Positions 24,790-33,753 of a stretch of 64,000 nt of DNA are shown here, in pieces. Position 1 is the stretch's first letter, and every line of letters begins with the position of its first letter. The notes under the pieces are model-generated. The model searched no databases. It was given only the letters and a program-made list of their open reading frames with translations, and was not told the origin of the DNA. The stretch is taken from positions 27,918,772 through 27,982,771 of the forward strand of contig NW_024040374.1 in the NCBI RefSeq assembly GCF_014851395.1, read 5' to 3'. The DNA is from Micropterus salmoides (lineage: Eukaryota > Chordata > Actinopteri > Centrarchiformes > Centrarchidae). The position numbers were made by a program, and so were the translations under genes.

Positions 24790-24960
24790 GGAGGACGCAA
24801 GTGTGCAGTAAAGAAAACCTCTTACCGCTTCAGCACCATGGACAGTTACGGTAGGGGAGCTTACCTCAATGCTCTCCACGGGAGCCCAACTTGGCTAATA
24901 GGCTCTCTGTGTGTCAGGCCGCTCCCCATTCACTTTTTAAGGCGAGATGGATGGACATGT
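24790..24960. promoter_or_regulatory. Candidate regulatory block upstream of sox14
   Basis: This is a non-repetitive, GC-balanced block in AT-rich surroundings. It has GCTTACCTCAATGC, GGGAGCCCAACTTGGC (a TTGGC half-site of NFI type) and TCACTTTTTAAGGCGAG. The sequence CACCATGGACAGTTACG near 24,834 looks like a start codon in good context, but its frame does not continue into a recognisable protein. Interpretation is by composition only. Confidence 0.25.
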
Positions 24961-26659
24961 GGCCTTAGATAATCCTAGTTTTGTGGTTTTGTGTGGATTG
25001 TATGTGTGTGCACGTGCTTGTGTGTGTGTGTGGGGAGGGGGGCTGGCAATACGTGTCTGTTTGTGTGTGATTTGAATTAGTTGTTCTTAACACAAAGTCA
25101 TTTTGAGTTATAATAAGGTTAAAATAAACTTTTTAATATTCAGCTGGGATTGACCCGTTGCTTTTACTTCGACAGTATTTTCAAAACCAACCAAATATGT
25201 ATTAAGATATATTATATATTATTTTTCACCTTCTCAAAACACTTTTTTTTTTTAGCTTGCTGTATGTTGTGACAATCAAATCTTTTCACATTTCAAAATG
25301 CATGAAGTTTGGAGACGGAGAGAAGTTTCTGGTGAGCGCACCCCGGTGTAAAACCACAAATACTATATTATTTATAAACCGTATTTTTACGTTTTTATCT
25401 CAGACAGTAGGCTGTGTCAAATGTACTAACGATTATATTGGAGGGAAAACTGAAGAGGAGCTGCCGATGGAAAAAAAATAATCATCTCAATCCTTGACAC
25501 ATTAAAACCTATTGCATTTCTCATTATCCCGTTAAATTGTCGAGGGAACTTTCAGGCGTGCATTTATTAGACAATCAGTTTTTGAATAAGAAACATAGTT
25601 GACTTCTCCCTCGTGAGTAGGAGGCTCAGCCCCTAAAATAATTTCCTGTTATCTAATTCATTGATCTTAAAATGAAGCCTAAGCTGGCGTACGCATAGCA
25701 GCCTAAATGCTACATGTCAAATTGCATATGGTGTTCAGTGATAGATAGCATAACACAATTTAAAACTTCAAGATGCGCTCAAATATACAGTCCGAACATG
25801 CAATATACTACCTCATAGTTGCTGATGAACATCCTAACCTACCGATTGGGAGGATTTCAGAAGCTTTTTTCTTTTTCCAGACATCCGCTCGGCGCTTGTA
25901 TTGAAAAAAGTCGGGGGCGTCCTCAGCTGTGGGCTATTGTTCTGTAGGTCGGGGTGAGGAGGATTTTTCTCCCAAAACGGGTATTTTTCTTACCGATAAT
26001 TTCGGTGTTTCTAAAGAAGGATATGATGGAAATCTTCCTGTTACAAGCTACCGATTGACGCATGCGTGTGCGAGCAAACAGGGAGCGGAGAGAGAGCGTG
26101 AGAAAGAGACACGGATGGTGTTGGAATATGGGGAAATCAGAGGCAGAAAAATAAAATCAATTTTTGGCTACAAAAATAAAGTGACTTTGGCTTTGACATG
26201 ATAATATCTTTGTTGCTATAGGCTACTTACCAGACACTTAAATGTAGCCTATATGTTTTTGCCTGACCACATTTCTGAGGTGGTGGTAGATTATGTAGGC
26301 GATTTATTTTTAAATGTATTTATCAGGCAAACATAATAGATAGGCTATATTAGCATGTCAGTGTGATGTGGTGACATGTTAAAGAAACTCTCAAATCATC
26401 TTTGAAGTGGCGTGTCTAGCCTGTTTGTGTGACATACACACAGAGACAAAGATGAGATGATAATTGCAATAGGATGTGGGCCACAACATCCGCATGTGAG
26501 CATGTGTGTATGTGCGTGCACGCGCATATATATAGCTATAGGTATAGGCCGAGGACAACCTTAAATAAATCTACTTAGCAGTGTAACTAACTAGAGACGA
26601 CTCTTAGGATTGTATCTCCCATCACAGCATTTTGACGGTGCGGAGGGAAAAAAAAGCAG
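24961..26659. other. Upstream flank of sox14, non-coding
   Basis: A GT-rich stretch lies at 25,001-25,034. 25,870-26,120 is CpG-richer than the surroundings and non-repetitive, so it might be part of an upstream regulatory region or an alternative first exon, but no splice evidence was identified. An alternating purine-pyrimidine run (gtgtatgtgcgtgcacgcgc) lies at about 26,506-26,525. Confidence 0.45.
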
Positions 26660-26840
26660 CTGTCTGCGTTTCCTTTAATAATCACAACTGAAGGAATCAT
26701 ATATCACGCACATTAGCCCGAGGGCTATTAGGCAATGGTCCTCATTGAAATTAGCATTTTAAAATGATCACTCTGTGCCTCCTTAAAACCACACTGTCAA
26801 ATTGATGTGAGCTAATGCAACAATTATAGACTCACGGTGA
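26660..26840. promoter_or_regulatory. Candidate proximal enhancer of sox14
   Basis: About 1.6 kb upstream of the sox14 start codon is a non-repetitive block with TTTAATAATCACAA, a CCCGAGGGC palindromic core, GGCAATGG, GAAATTAGC, TTTTAAAATGATCAC, CAAATTGATG and GCAACAATTATAG. The last two contain a SOX-type ACAAT and a homeodomain AATTA. Its position and site density suggest a proximal control element. This is inference only. Confidence 0.35.
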
Positions 26841-27124
26841 CGGTTTTCTAAACGTTTACAGTTGATGTAATATTTTCTTGGTGTTTGTAATTCTGTCACT
26901 ACACAGCTGAGCTTTCCATAGGTTCAATGTCGAGGGCTTAAACTGTGCGCGCGCGTGTTTACGTGTATGTGCTGGCGCGTGTTTGTTTGGCGGGGCCTGT
27001 TATTCTATAGCCTACCTATAGGAAGTGCTAGGTTTTAAAGTAAAACAGTTAGAAAAGACTACACCTGCTGAAATACTGAAGCTAAATGTGACATGTTTTC
27101 ATCCCTCTAGCTGAGCCCTTTCAC

Positions 27125-27185
27125 AATGCTGCTGGGGGACAGGGGTTAAATCCCTGCGAAAGGGTCTTTGAGCAAGACTTCGAAG
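27125..27185 (+). repeat. Possible SINE fragment
   Basis: GGGTTAAATCC at 27,143-27,153 resembles a pol III B-box. The following TCTTTGAGCAAGAC (about 27,165) resembles the 'cttgagcaagrcac' stretch of fish SINEs. It is too short and decayed for a firm call. Confidence 0.3.
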
Positions 27186-27195
27186 ACCCCCGCCA

Positions 27196-27209
27196 GGTGC
27201 AGAGGGCGC
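27196..27209 (+). promoter_or_regulatory. CTCF-like site
   Basis: GGTGCAGAGGGCGC matches the core of the CTCF consensus CCASYAGRKGGCRS at all 11 right-hand positions and misses the first three bases. It lies about 1.1 kb upstream of sox14, in plus orientation. Binding is not known. Confidence 0.3.
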
Positions 27210-27297
27210 CATGTTATGTAGGCTATTTTCTTTTTAAAGTTAGGGAGATTTACGTTTAAAATCATTTTCTTGAAGGGATGAATAGCATAGGCTATTC

Positions 27298-27299
<2 letters not shown>

Positions 27300-27332
<33 letters not shown>

Positions 27333-27393
27333 AAGCACACACACACATATATATAATATATATTTATATATATATTATAATTATTATTATTTT
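27300..27393. repeat. (ATT)n microsatellite merging into CA and AT repeats
   Basis: About ten ATT units run from 27,300 to 27,331. They are followed by a short CA run and then by alternating AT sequence to about 27,393, which can form a cruciform. It is a compound simple repeat, likely length-variable between individuals. Confidence 0.95.
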
Positions 27394-27657
27394 CTACATT
27401 CCATCACTTAAACAGTTCAATTTAAAAAAATAAGCATAAAGACCAACTGTATTAAGGGTCTAGGCTATCTATAGTACTTTGGTGACAAACCTTTAATATG
27501 GTCCTCTATATTTTTGTAATGTAAAGGTGTACTGCACGGTATAGTCACCTCCCTGTACTGAAGTCAGGTTTTAACTGGAAAAGAGGTTGAAGGTCCATGT
27601 TTGTTGCGATTCATTACATTAAATGGAATCAGGGAGGGACCCTGAGTATTACCCCCT

Positions 27658-27658
<1 letters not shown>

Positions 27659-27691
<33 letters not shown>
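27659..27691. repeat. (CA)n microsatellite
   Basis: An uninterrupted run of sixteen CA units lies about 650 bases upstream of the sox14 start codon. Confidence 0.97.
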
Positions 27692-27759
27692 CCCACTTTC
27701 TTTATTTTTTTTCTCTTCTACTACCACCCGGTCTTTGTTTATGTTGTAATGTACATATA

Positions 27760-27835
27760 TTTTTTCGTGAAGGTATTATAATAGCCGGTCTTCGTGCTGA
27801 TTGGGCGCTCAGGTTGGTGAGTGAACGCCCTGCAG
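27760..27835 (+). promoter_or_regulatory. Likely sox14 core promoter region
   Basis: A TATA-like sequence TATTATAATAG lies at 27,774-27,784 and an inverted CCAAT box (GATTGG) at 27,799-27,804. From here to the start codon the sequence is GC-richer, has no obvious intron signals and looks like a 5' leader of about 500 bases. The exact start of transcription cannot be read from sequence, and the CCAAT lying downstream of the TATA-like element makes the assignment tentative. Confidence 0.35.
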
Positions 27836-28341
27836 ATTATGTCAGATTGCGTGCAGAAACCAAACCAGCCCAGCCTTTGAACTTCACCGCTTTTGGCTCG
27901 TATTCACGCTCTTCCGCTCATTTCCAAGCCAGGTGCTTGACGACAAACCTCAGAGAGAGAGAGGGAGAGTGTGTCGCAGAAAAAAAAATAACACTTTTAC
28001 GACTCCTGCAAACTGACTGCGGAACATTGCTTTCACCTTTGAGGATTTTTTGTGCGTGCATCTCGCATGTATTTTTTTTCCTGTATTGCCTGCCTCAGGT
28101 CTGAAAGAGAGTTGTAACTGGACTTGAACGAACGCGCATCAGTGTTTTAACTCGGGAAAAGCAAACCGGGCTCTGGATTTTTATTTTATTCTATTTTGTT
28201 TTTACTGTTTTTCCGACACTCAACATCCCAGACGTGGCATGACTGGTATCTGGCATCTAGACAGGTGAACAGTTTCCCTTCCTTCCGATAAGAACTTTTC
28301 CTCGTCATTAACATTGGGGATAAAAGCACACTTTTTTAAAG
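27836..28341 (+). other. sox14: Probable sox14 5' untranslated region
   Basis: This is the mixed-composition stretch between the promoter candidate and the sox14 ATG. The in-frame open stretch upstream of the gene begins at a TTG and stops at 28,102-28,104, so it does not extend the protein. A GA run lies at about 27,953-27,968, and T-rich stretches lie at 28,070-28,080 and 28,177-28,210. Confidence 0.4.
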
Positions 28342-29058
28342 ATGTCAAAGCCTGCTGATCATATCAAGAGACCCATGAACGCGTTCATGGTTTGGTCCCG
28401 CGGCCAGAGGAGGAAAATGGCACAGGAGAATCCCAAAATGCACAACTCGGAGATCAGCAAAAGACTGGGCGCCGAGTGGAAGCTGCTTTCAGAGTCTGAA
28501 AAGAGACCTTACATTGACGAGGCCAAGAGGCTGCGGGCTCAGCACATGAAGGAGCACCCCGACTACAAGTACAGACCCAGGCGCAAACCCAAAAACCTGC
28601 TCAAGAAGGACAGGTACGTTTTCCCTTTGCCTTACCTCGGAGACACCGATCACTTGAAGGGACTTCCCATGTCGGCCGCGGACTCTCTTTTGGGCCCCTC
28701 GGAGAAAGCCAGAGCGTTTCTGCCGCCGACGTCAACTCCTTACTCCTTCCTCGACCCGAGTCAGTTCAGCTCCAGTGCCATCCAGAAGATGACAGAGATG
28801 CCCCACACGTTGAGCACCAGCACTTTGCCGTACGCGTCCTCGTTGGGATACCAGAACGGCGCGTTCGGCACCCTTGGGTGCCCCAGTCAGCACACCCACA
28901 CCCACCCGTCGCCCACAAACCCGGGCTATGTCGTCCCGTGTAACTGCACAGCCTGGTCAGCGTCAAGTTTACAGCCCCCGGTGGCCTACATACTTTTTCC
29001 AGGTATGACCAAGACTGGGATAGACCCATATTCATCCGCACATGCCACTGCCATGTAA
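28342..29058 (+). CDS. sox14: Transcription factor SOX14 (SoxB2 group)
   Basis: This 238-residue protein is encoded in one uninterrupted exon, as is usual for SoxB genes. Human SOX14 has 240 residues. The HMG box covers about residues 8-76 and opens with the signature RPMNAFMVW (10-18). This domain binds the minor groove of ACAAT-type sites and bends DNA. Basic stretches at 9-25 and 79-84 (PRRKPK) fit nuclear localisation signals. The conserved SoxB2 tail follows, with AFLPP, PYSFLDPSQFSSSAIQKM, HTHTH (184-188), PCNCTAW and the diagnostic C-terminus GIDPYSSAHATAM. That tail separates it from SOX21, which is longer and ends differently. SoxB2 factors mainly repress and counteract SoxB1 activators. 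SOX14 is known to mark interneuron and thalamic/midbrain GABAergic lineages. The start is an ATG with A at -3, and the next ATG lies inside the HMG box. The clearest change from human is a shorter segment after residue 100 (DHLKGLPMSAADSLLG). No intact gene lies beside it in the window. Confidence 0.98.
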   Translation: MSKPADHIKRPMNAFMVWSRGQRRKMAQENPKMHNSEISKRLGAEWKLLSESEKRPYIDEAKRLRAQHMKEHPDYKYRPRRKPKNLLKKDRYVFPLPYLGDTDHLKGLPMSAADSLLGPSEKARAFLPPTSTPYSFLDPSQFSSSAIQKMTEMPHTLSTSTLPYASSLGYQNGAFGTLGCPSQHTHTHPSPTNPGYVVPCNCTAWSASSLQPPVAYILFPGMTKTGIDPYSSAHATAM

Positions 29059-29870
29059 CCCTCAAGACTCTTTTCTTTTTTAAATTCACTTGAATACTGA
29101 AATGCATGTAAATATATTATGGACAGCGCGCCCTATTAAAAAGGCATGAACAGTATTAACTGCCTTGGACTTGTTATGGCAAAAAAAAAAAAGAAACAGA
29201 AAAACTTTTCCAGAAATCCAACAAGTTCCTGATCTGAGCAAAGGATTCGGTGTAAAGGACGGTGCCCTGTGAACTGTAAGAAATGTAAATGTTATAACGT
29301 TTATGGCAACCAGAAAAGGAGGCCTTTAACTTTATTTATTGTGTACATTTCTATGCTGATATGCTGATTTGTGTTAATTATTGATAGGGTACTTTCTTAT
29401 TTTGAAAATTTGGCTTGCACAATTAGCATTATTTCCTGTATAGGCCTAAGTAGTCTACATTTTGGCACTCGTAATTTTATGATGTTCTGGATAGGGTCAA
29501 AATCAGAACCTATAGGCTGGATTATATACGGGTCATATTGTTTATATTTATCAAAAACTGGCACATAAAACTAGACGGTCTATTTAAGATGACAAAAAGA
29601 AAAAGAATCATTTACATCCAAATGTTTAATTTTGCATTTTTCCTGTGGTTCAGTGCTAATATAGTCACACGCGTCAGTTTATTTGTTTTTGTTTTTGAGG
29701 ATAAGTTATCTTTGAATCCAAGGAGTTATATGTGTATTATCATCTAAGATGATAATTTAAAAACTGTCATGTTATGGAAAGGATAATGTATCTAGAAGGT
29801 TGATACCTCCTGCTCTTTGTTCAATTGCTGAGCAAAGGCATTTCGAATAAAGACAATCTGTCTTCAACGC
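29059..29870 (+). other. sox14: Probable sox14 3' untranslated region
   Basis: AT-rich sequence follows the TAA stop. It contains TTTATTTATT at 29,331-29,340, an AU-rich element of the kind that can shorten mRNA life, and several TGTAAAT/TGTAAAT-like stretches that resemble Pumilio sites. It is taken to end shortly after the AATAAA at 29,846. The length is inferred, not shown. Confidence 0.5.
29846..29851 (+). terminator. sox14: Candidate sox14 poly(A) signal
   Basis: A canonical AATAAA lies 788 bases after the stop codon, followed by a moderately T/G-rich stretch. A second AATAAA at 30,085-30,090 is an alternative. No closer canonical hexamer was noticed. Confidence 0.5.
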
Positions 29871-30279
29871 TATCAATTTCCTGTATTTGTAGGTTATTGG
29901 GTACTTGAGATGACAAAGATAGTGAAATATTGTGTAGAGGCTGTGGGGGACTTAAACCGGGCCTAATTAGATAGAATTTAAATAGTTGAGAAAATAGAAA
30001 AAAAAATATAGCCTATTGCCATTTAATAAATGCCTAGAACAGAAACAACAATTCACTAAAAAGCGATTGTATGAAAAACTTTTTAATAAAACAATTGGGA
30101 TCATTTTCTACATTTTAAATGTTAGACCCAACTTGACCCCAAACTAATCAATGCTGTTGACTGAACATGAACAAACTCGCCTCGCACTAGAACAACAACA
30201 ATCAATCCTCTTCTTCCAAATCGATCCCGTTTCTCGTGTGTGGTTTTTAAGATGTCAAACTCCTCCACTCTGATCACTT

Positions 30280-30540
30280 CCACAGCAAGGCTTAATTGCC
30301 TCCGCGTTTGGCTGCTACTGCTTTTTTTAAAGAAGTGATCTGAAACAGGTTCCAGGCATGTTCTGCGGCACAGAGCGGTGAAGGTGTTTTTGTGACACTG
30401 GGATGAACCGGTTGTGATCTTTTGATGTTTGACAGCTCAGAGGCCTCCCTGGAGGGATTCCGCCCGTCCGACTTGTCTGACTGCTTAATCACTTCAAGGA
30501 GGGAGCCTTCTTCTTAATTATAGGTTTAACTAATGGAACA
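30280..30540. promoter_or_regulatory. Candidate enhancer, downstream 1
   Basis: This is a non-repetitive block 1.2 kb after the sox14 stop. It has CTTAATTGCC, AAGTGATCTGAAACAGG, GAACCGGTTG (a Grainyhead-type core AACCGGTT), GATGTTTGACAG (a MEIS/TGIF-type TGACAG), CTTAATCACTTCAAG (an NKX2-type AAGTG on the minus strand) and TTAATTATAGG. The site variety is typical of enhancers. Function is not shown. Confidence 0.35.
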
Positions 30541-30560
30541 AACTGAATGTGAGGTGATTT

Positions 30561-30592
30561 TTCTCTCTCTCTCTCTCCCTCTCTCTCTCTCT
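30561..30592. repeat. (TC)n microsatellite
   Basis: A TC dinucleotide run with a single interruption (CCC) in the middle. Confidence 0.95.
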
Positions 30593-31109
30593 TGTAACTT
30601 GCTGGCTGTAAAGCGGCCCACTAAGCTATAGTGCGGTTTAAATCTCTCTGCGTGTGTTTACTTCTGAAAAGAAAGGTGCTGCAGCCAAAACCACACTAAA
30701 GCCTATTATCATCAAGCCACTCAGTCGTGTTTAAACCTGTATGAACTTGTAAATGATAGGGCTGCCTCTAATTAAGACAATACTGAATGAAAACAGTTTC
30801 CAACCGCAAAACAGGAGGAGATATACAAACACTGAAAGATTTCAATGTGAATTAGGCGCAGTTTCTTCCCTCCACCCCGCTAATGGAGAACAGGATTTGC
30901 GGGCCGCGGTGTGTACCCTCGTGTTAGACGACTGTAGTATTAATTAAAAAAATTCATTCCACATCCAAATTGTTTACTTATCTGCCAGGAACATATGCTG
31001 AGAGAAGTTAAGATTCACGATTCTGCACTATTGCCCAAGGTGCAATTCAGTCCTGTGGAGGAAGGGAGGGAAGGAGGGAGGAAGAGGGGAGGAGGACGGG
31101 CAGATTTTT

Positions 31110-31265
31110 ATGACAGACTTAGTCCTTATCTAGAGCTGTAAATTAGGGTGATACTTCATTGAACCGAATGTGAAGTTTTACATCAAACCCCTAAAGCATC
31201 CTAATTCAACTTTGAAATTAGACAATTATAATTACTTTCAGGAGTAACAGCAGACGTGGATATTC
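31110..31265. promoter_or_regulatory. Candidate enhancer, downstream 2
   Basis: A GC-balanced start gives way to dense AT cores: CTGTAAATTAGGG, ACATCAAACCCC (near a TCF/LEF ATCAAA), CCTAATTCAA, TGAAATTAGACAATTATAATTAC. The last holds overlapping homeodomain sites and a SOX-type ACAAT. It is non-repetitive. Inference only. Confidence 0.35.
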
Positions 31266-31834
31266 TTTCTTTCCATGATGGAAATGAGGCGGGCATCCTT
31301 TCAATATGTATGTTGTTTTAAATCTTATATTTTCTGCATTTTATTAAAGCAGTTTCAAGTTTTGCCGGATGCTATTCACACGCTACCTGTAATTATCAAA
31401 CTTAGTCACGGGAAATTGACTGTGGTTAAAACGCCTGAAATAAATAACCTTAACGATAAACGGCATCTGAGAGGTATAATGGGAGGGAAATTATGATTTG
31501 AAATTATAGGGGGGGTTAAATCTCTTTTTAACTCTTCCCCCCTTGACGTTTTTATTGGAGCACAACAGAGAGAATTCAATCTGCCTTATCTCTCCAGGAC
31601 TCCTTTTCAGTGCGAGATCAGAGAAAAAGGAGAGGATAATTGTTCTTTATTTTATTTAATTTAACGCGACAGCCAGCGCTTTCAGGTCATTTATATGCTT
31701 CATTTAGTGATAAAAGTCAATGAGAAGGGGGGGCACTGACTGCAGCAAACGCTTTTACTTTTTCCTCCACAACACTTAAAGTCCCAAAAAAATGTAAAAC
31801 AGATGAAACAAAAATAGCGGAAGAGTGGGAGGGT

Positions 31835-31975
31835 GGAGGGGGGCAAGACATTTTTAATTAAAAGCCATGGGTCATTTACATTATTGTCTTTTAATGTTAC
31901 CCTGAAATCATCTTCAGTAAATGGAGTTTGATAAGTGGCTGTTGAGAATGTGGTTTTGTATTTAGGCGTGCTAAT
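31835..31975. promoter_or_regulatory. Candidate enhancer, downstream 3
   Basis: TTTTTAATTAAAAGCC, CATTTACATTATTGTC (SOX-type ATTGT beside an AT core), TTTTAATGTTACC and GATAAGTGGC (GATA/NKX-like) occur within 110 bases. The block is unique, with no coding frame. Inference only. Confidence 0.35.
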
Positions 31976-33433
31976 TTCCTAAATCAAAAGGAAAAAGTCC
32001 TCTCCAGCAGAGGTTTGAAGAAAAAAAAATACTATTGATGATGACGGTGTCACTGTTGTTTCTTCTCCTGATGATATTAGAGAAAAAGGGACGATTATAT
32101 GCCAAATACAGGCTCGCTTATCAAAGATGCATTCATTTTGGCTTGTGTCAACGCACGATTTGACACAAATGTATATTGAGACGTTGTAAAAAAAACAACA
32201 ACATTATTTTGGATGGGTGGGTGGGGTAAAACCCCATCTAATTTCAGCATATTAAATATTGTCTCCGAAAGACCCAAAAGAAATCATCACTGGCTAAATC
32301 CTAGTCTATCTAAAATTGAATCTGGGATACCATTTTGACGGGAGAAAAAGTAAAACCGTACAGTTGTGTTGTTTGAAGACGCGGGGGCTTGAATTTGGGG
32401 GTCCCTGAATTCTCATTTGAAAGAAATGAAATCGTGAACGAGCTGATAAAGAAAAAGGGGAACGGATGAGCTGAGAGAAAAGGAATCATGCCACGGTTGT
32501 TTAATGTGCTGTGCCAGACGGAAAGTGATTTACACTAAGACTTTATTCCCCCCGACACATATAAAGACAGTGCATTATTTATCGGGCACGCACACACTCA
32601 CGCATGCATGTGGGCCTATATGGTCAATTCTCACTCTGGAGTTCATCGGATACAGATATGGAAAGCACCAGTAGGATACTATTACATGCTTCATGCTTCA
32701 AGCAAGCTCGCACTCACATCCTGCATCCATCAGATTCATTTTCTGCACCGGTCAGTGCGGAAAAGTTCACTCTGCACTTGTTTTATGACTTTGAACAAAG
32801 TTGTTCTTATGCAATTTCACTAACTTTTTATTTCCCAATTATACTCATTCGATTTTGCATATGACAACTCCCATGAAGCTTTTCAGGCCTTGCAACCTCC
32901 CGAGCCTGACGTTGGGTGCTGATGCTGATATTTGCCCGGCCGCTCTGAAAGAACACGAGCAGTGTTGCTCATCTTATTATATTCATATGGCGTTTTGTAC
33001 GTTACTGATGCTTACATGTATTTACATACTACATTAAAACTGCATAAATCTTATAAGTCTTGCACACTTCGTAAATATTTAAATCAGTTCATTTCCATTT
33101 AAAATAATTTAAAGTAACATTTTTAATAAAATGCCATCACATGTTGTTATTGTTATTTCTTTATTTATTTTTGAAGCAGGCAGGCCTATAATTTAAGAAA
33201 AATATTTAATATTATTTATTATCTATCTTGCCCTGTCACTTTGTTACTTTTGTCATATTGTTTGAAAAAGTCTTTTTTGTTGTTTTTTCCGTTTGGAAAT
33301 GCTTTCTGTCTCTTATTGAAGCCAGTGGTAACATGTCAGTTTAATGTCACTCACTCCAAAGCTTTAGGTTTTATTAGAAGCCACATGGGAACCCCACCTC
33401 TCCAGCACTTTGAGCAGAAAAAATCTTCTAAAC

Positions 33434-33753
33434 TAGTGGTTCCACGCTTTTTACCTTATGACCCCTTAAAACGAAGTAGTCTGTGAGCCCCTATCACGTG
33501 CTGCAAATGTCAGCGAGTTATGTTCAGTTCCACCTAAGAGTGGTTTTATCTTCTCATGCTGTTTTATTTGAATTGTTTCTATAGATAGACATAAGGATGT
33601 AAAATTATCCATTAAGATTAAATAAAAGTCAGAAAAAAACACTAATTTTGTGTAGCGGCATTTCCTTCTTTCTTATCTTAACTATCTTGCGACCCATCCA
33701 ATTTATCTTGGGAACCATTAGAGGGGTCCTGACCCGCAGGTTGGGAACCCATG
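33434..33753. mobile_element. Non-autonomous hAT-type element with target duplication
   Basis: This 320-base element begins TAGTGGTTCC and ends with the complement of CATGGGTTCCCAACC. Both are variants of the fish hAT terminus TAGTGGTTCCCAACC. Second inverted blocks also match: 'atgacccctt' on the left and 'gaggggtcct' on the right. It is flanked by 8-base duplications TTCTAAAC (33,426-33,433) and TTCTAACC (33,754-33,761), 7/8 identical, as expected for hAT insertion. It has no coding capacity, so it depended on a transposase in trans. Confidence 0.8.

Larger units (their letters stand above)
26841..27759. other. Microsatellite-rich upstream flank
   Basis: No coding sequence. It contains a GC/GT alternating run at about 26,945-26,960, a SINE-like fragment, two microsatellites and a CTCF-like match, listed separately. 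TAGGCTA-type short motifs recur throughout. Confidence 0.5.
29871..33433. other. Downstream flank of sox14, non-coding
   Basis: No gene is supported. A CT microsatellite lies at 30,561-30,592. Three candidate regulatory blocks are listed separately. G-rich tracts lie at 31,060-31,095 and 31,827-31,843. A GGGTGGGTGGGG stretch near 32,216 could stack as a quadruplex, but this was not tested. Confidence 0.5.

Noticed and set aside
24834..24852. First coding exon starting at the ATG in CACCATGGACAG
   Set aside because: Only a few codons precede the possible splice donor, and no partner exon was recognised. Kept only as a low-interest note.
27814..28104. 96-codon frame upstream of sox14 and in the same frame
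   Set aside because: It begins at TTG, not ATG, ends in a stop before the gene and has no domain. It is part of the presumed 5' leader.
28766..29107. 113-codon frame antisense to sox14
   Set aside because: It mirrors the coding strand's codon bias and shows no family resemblance.
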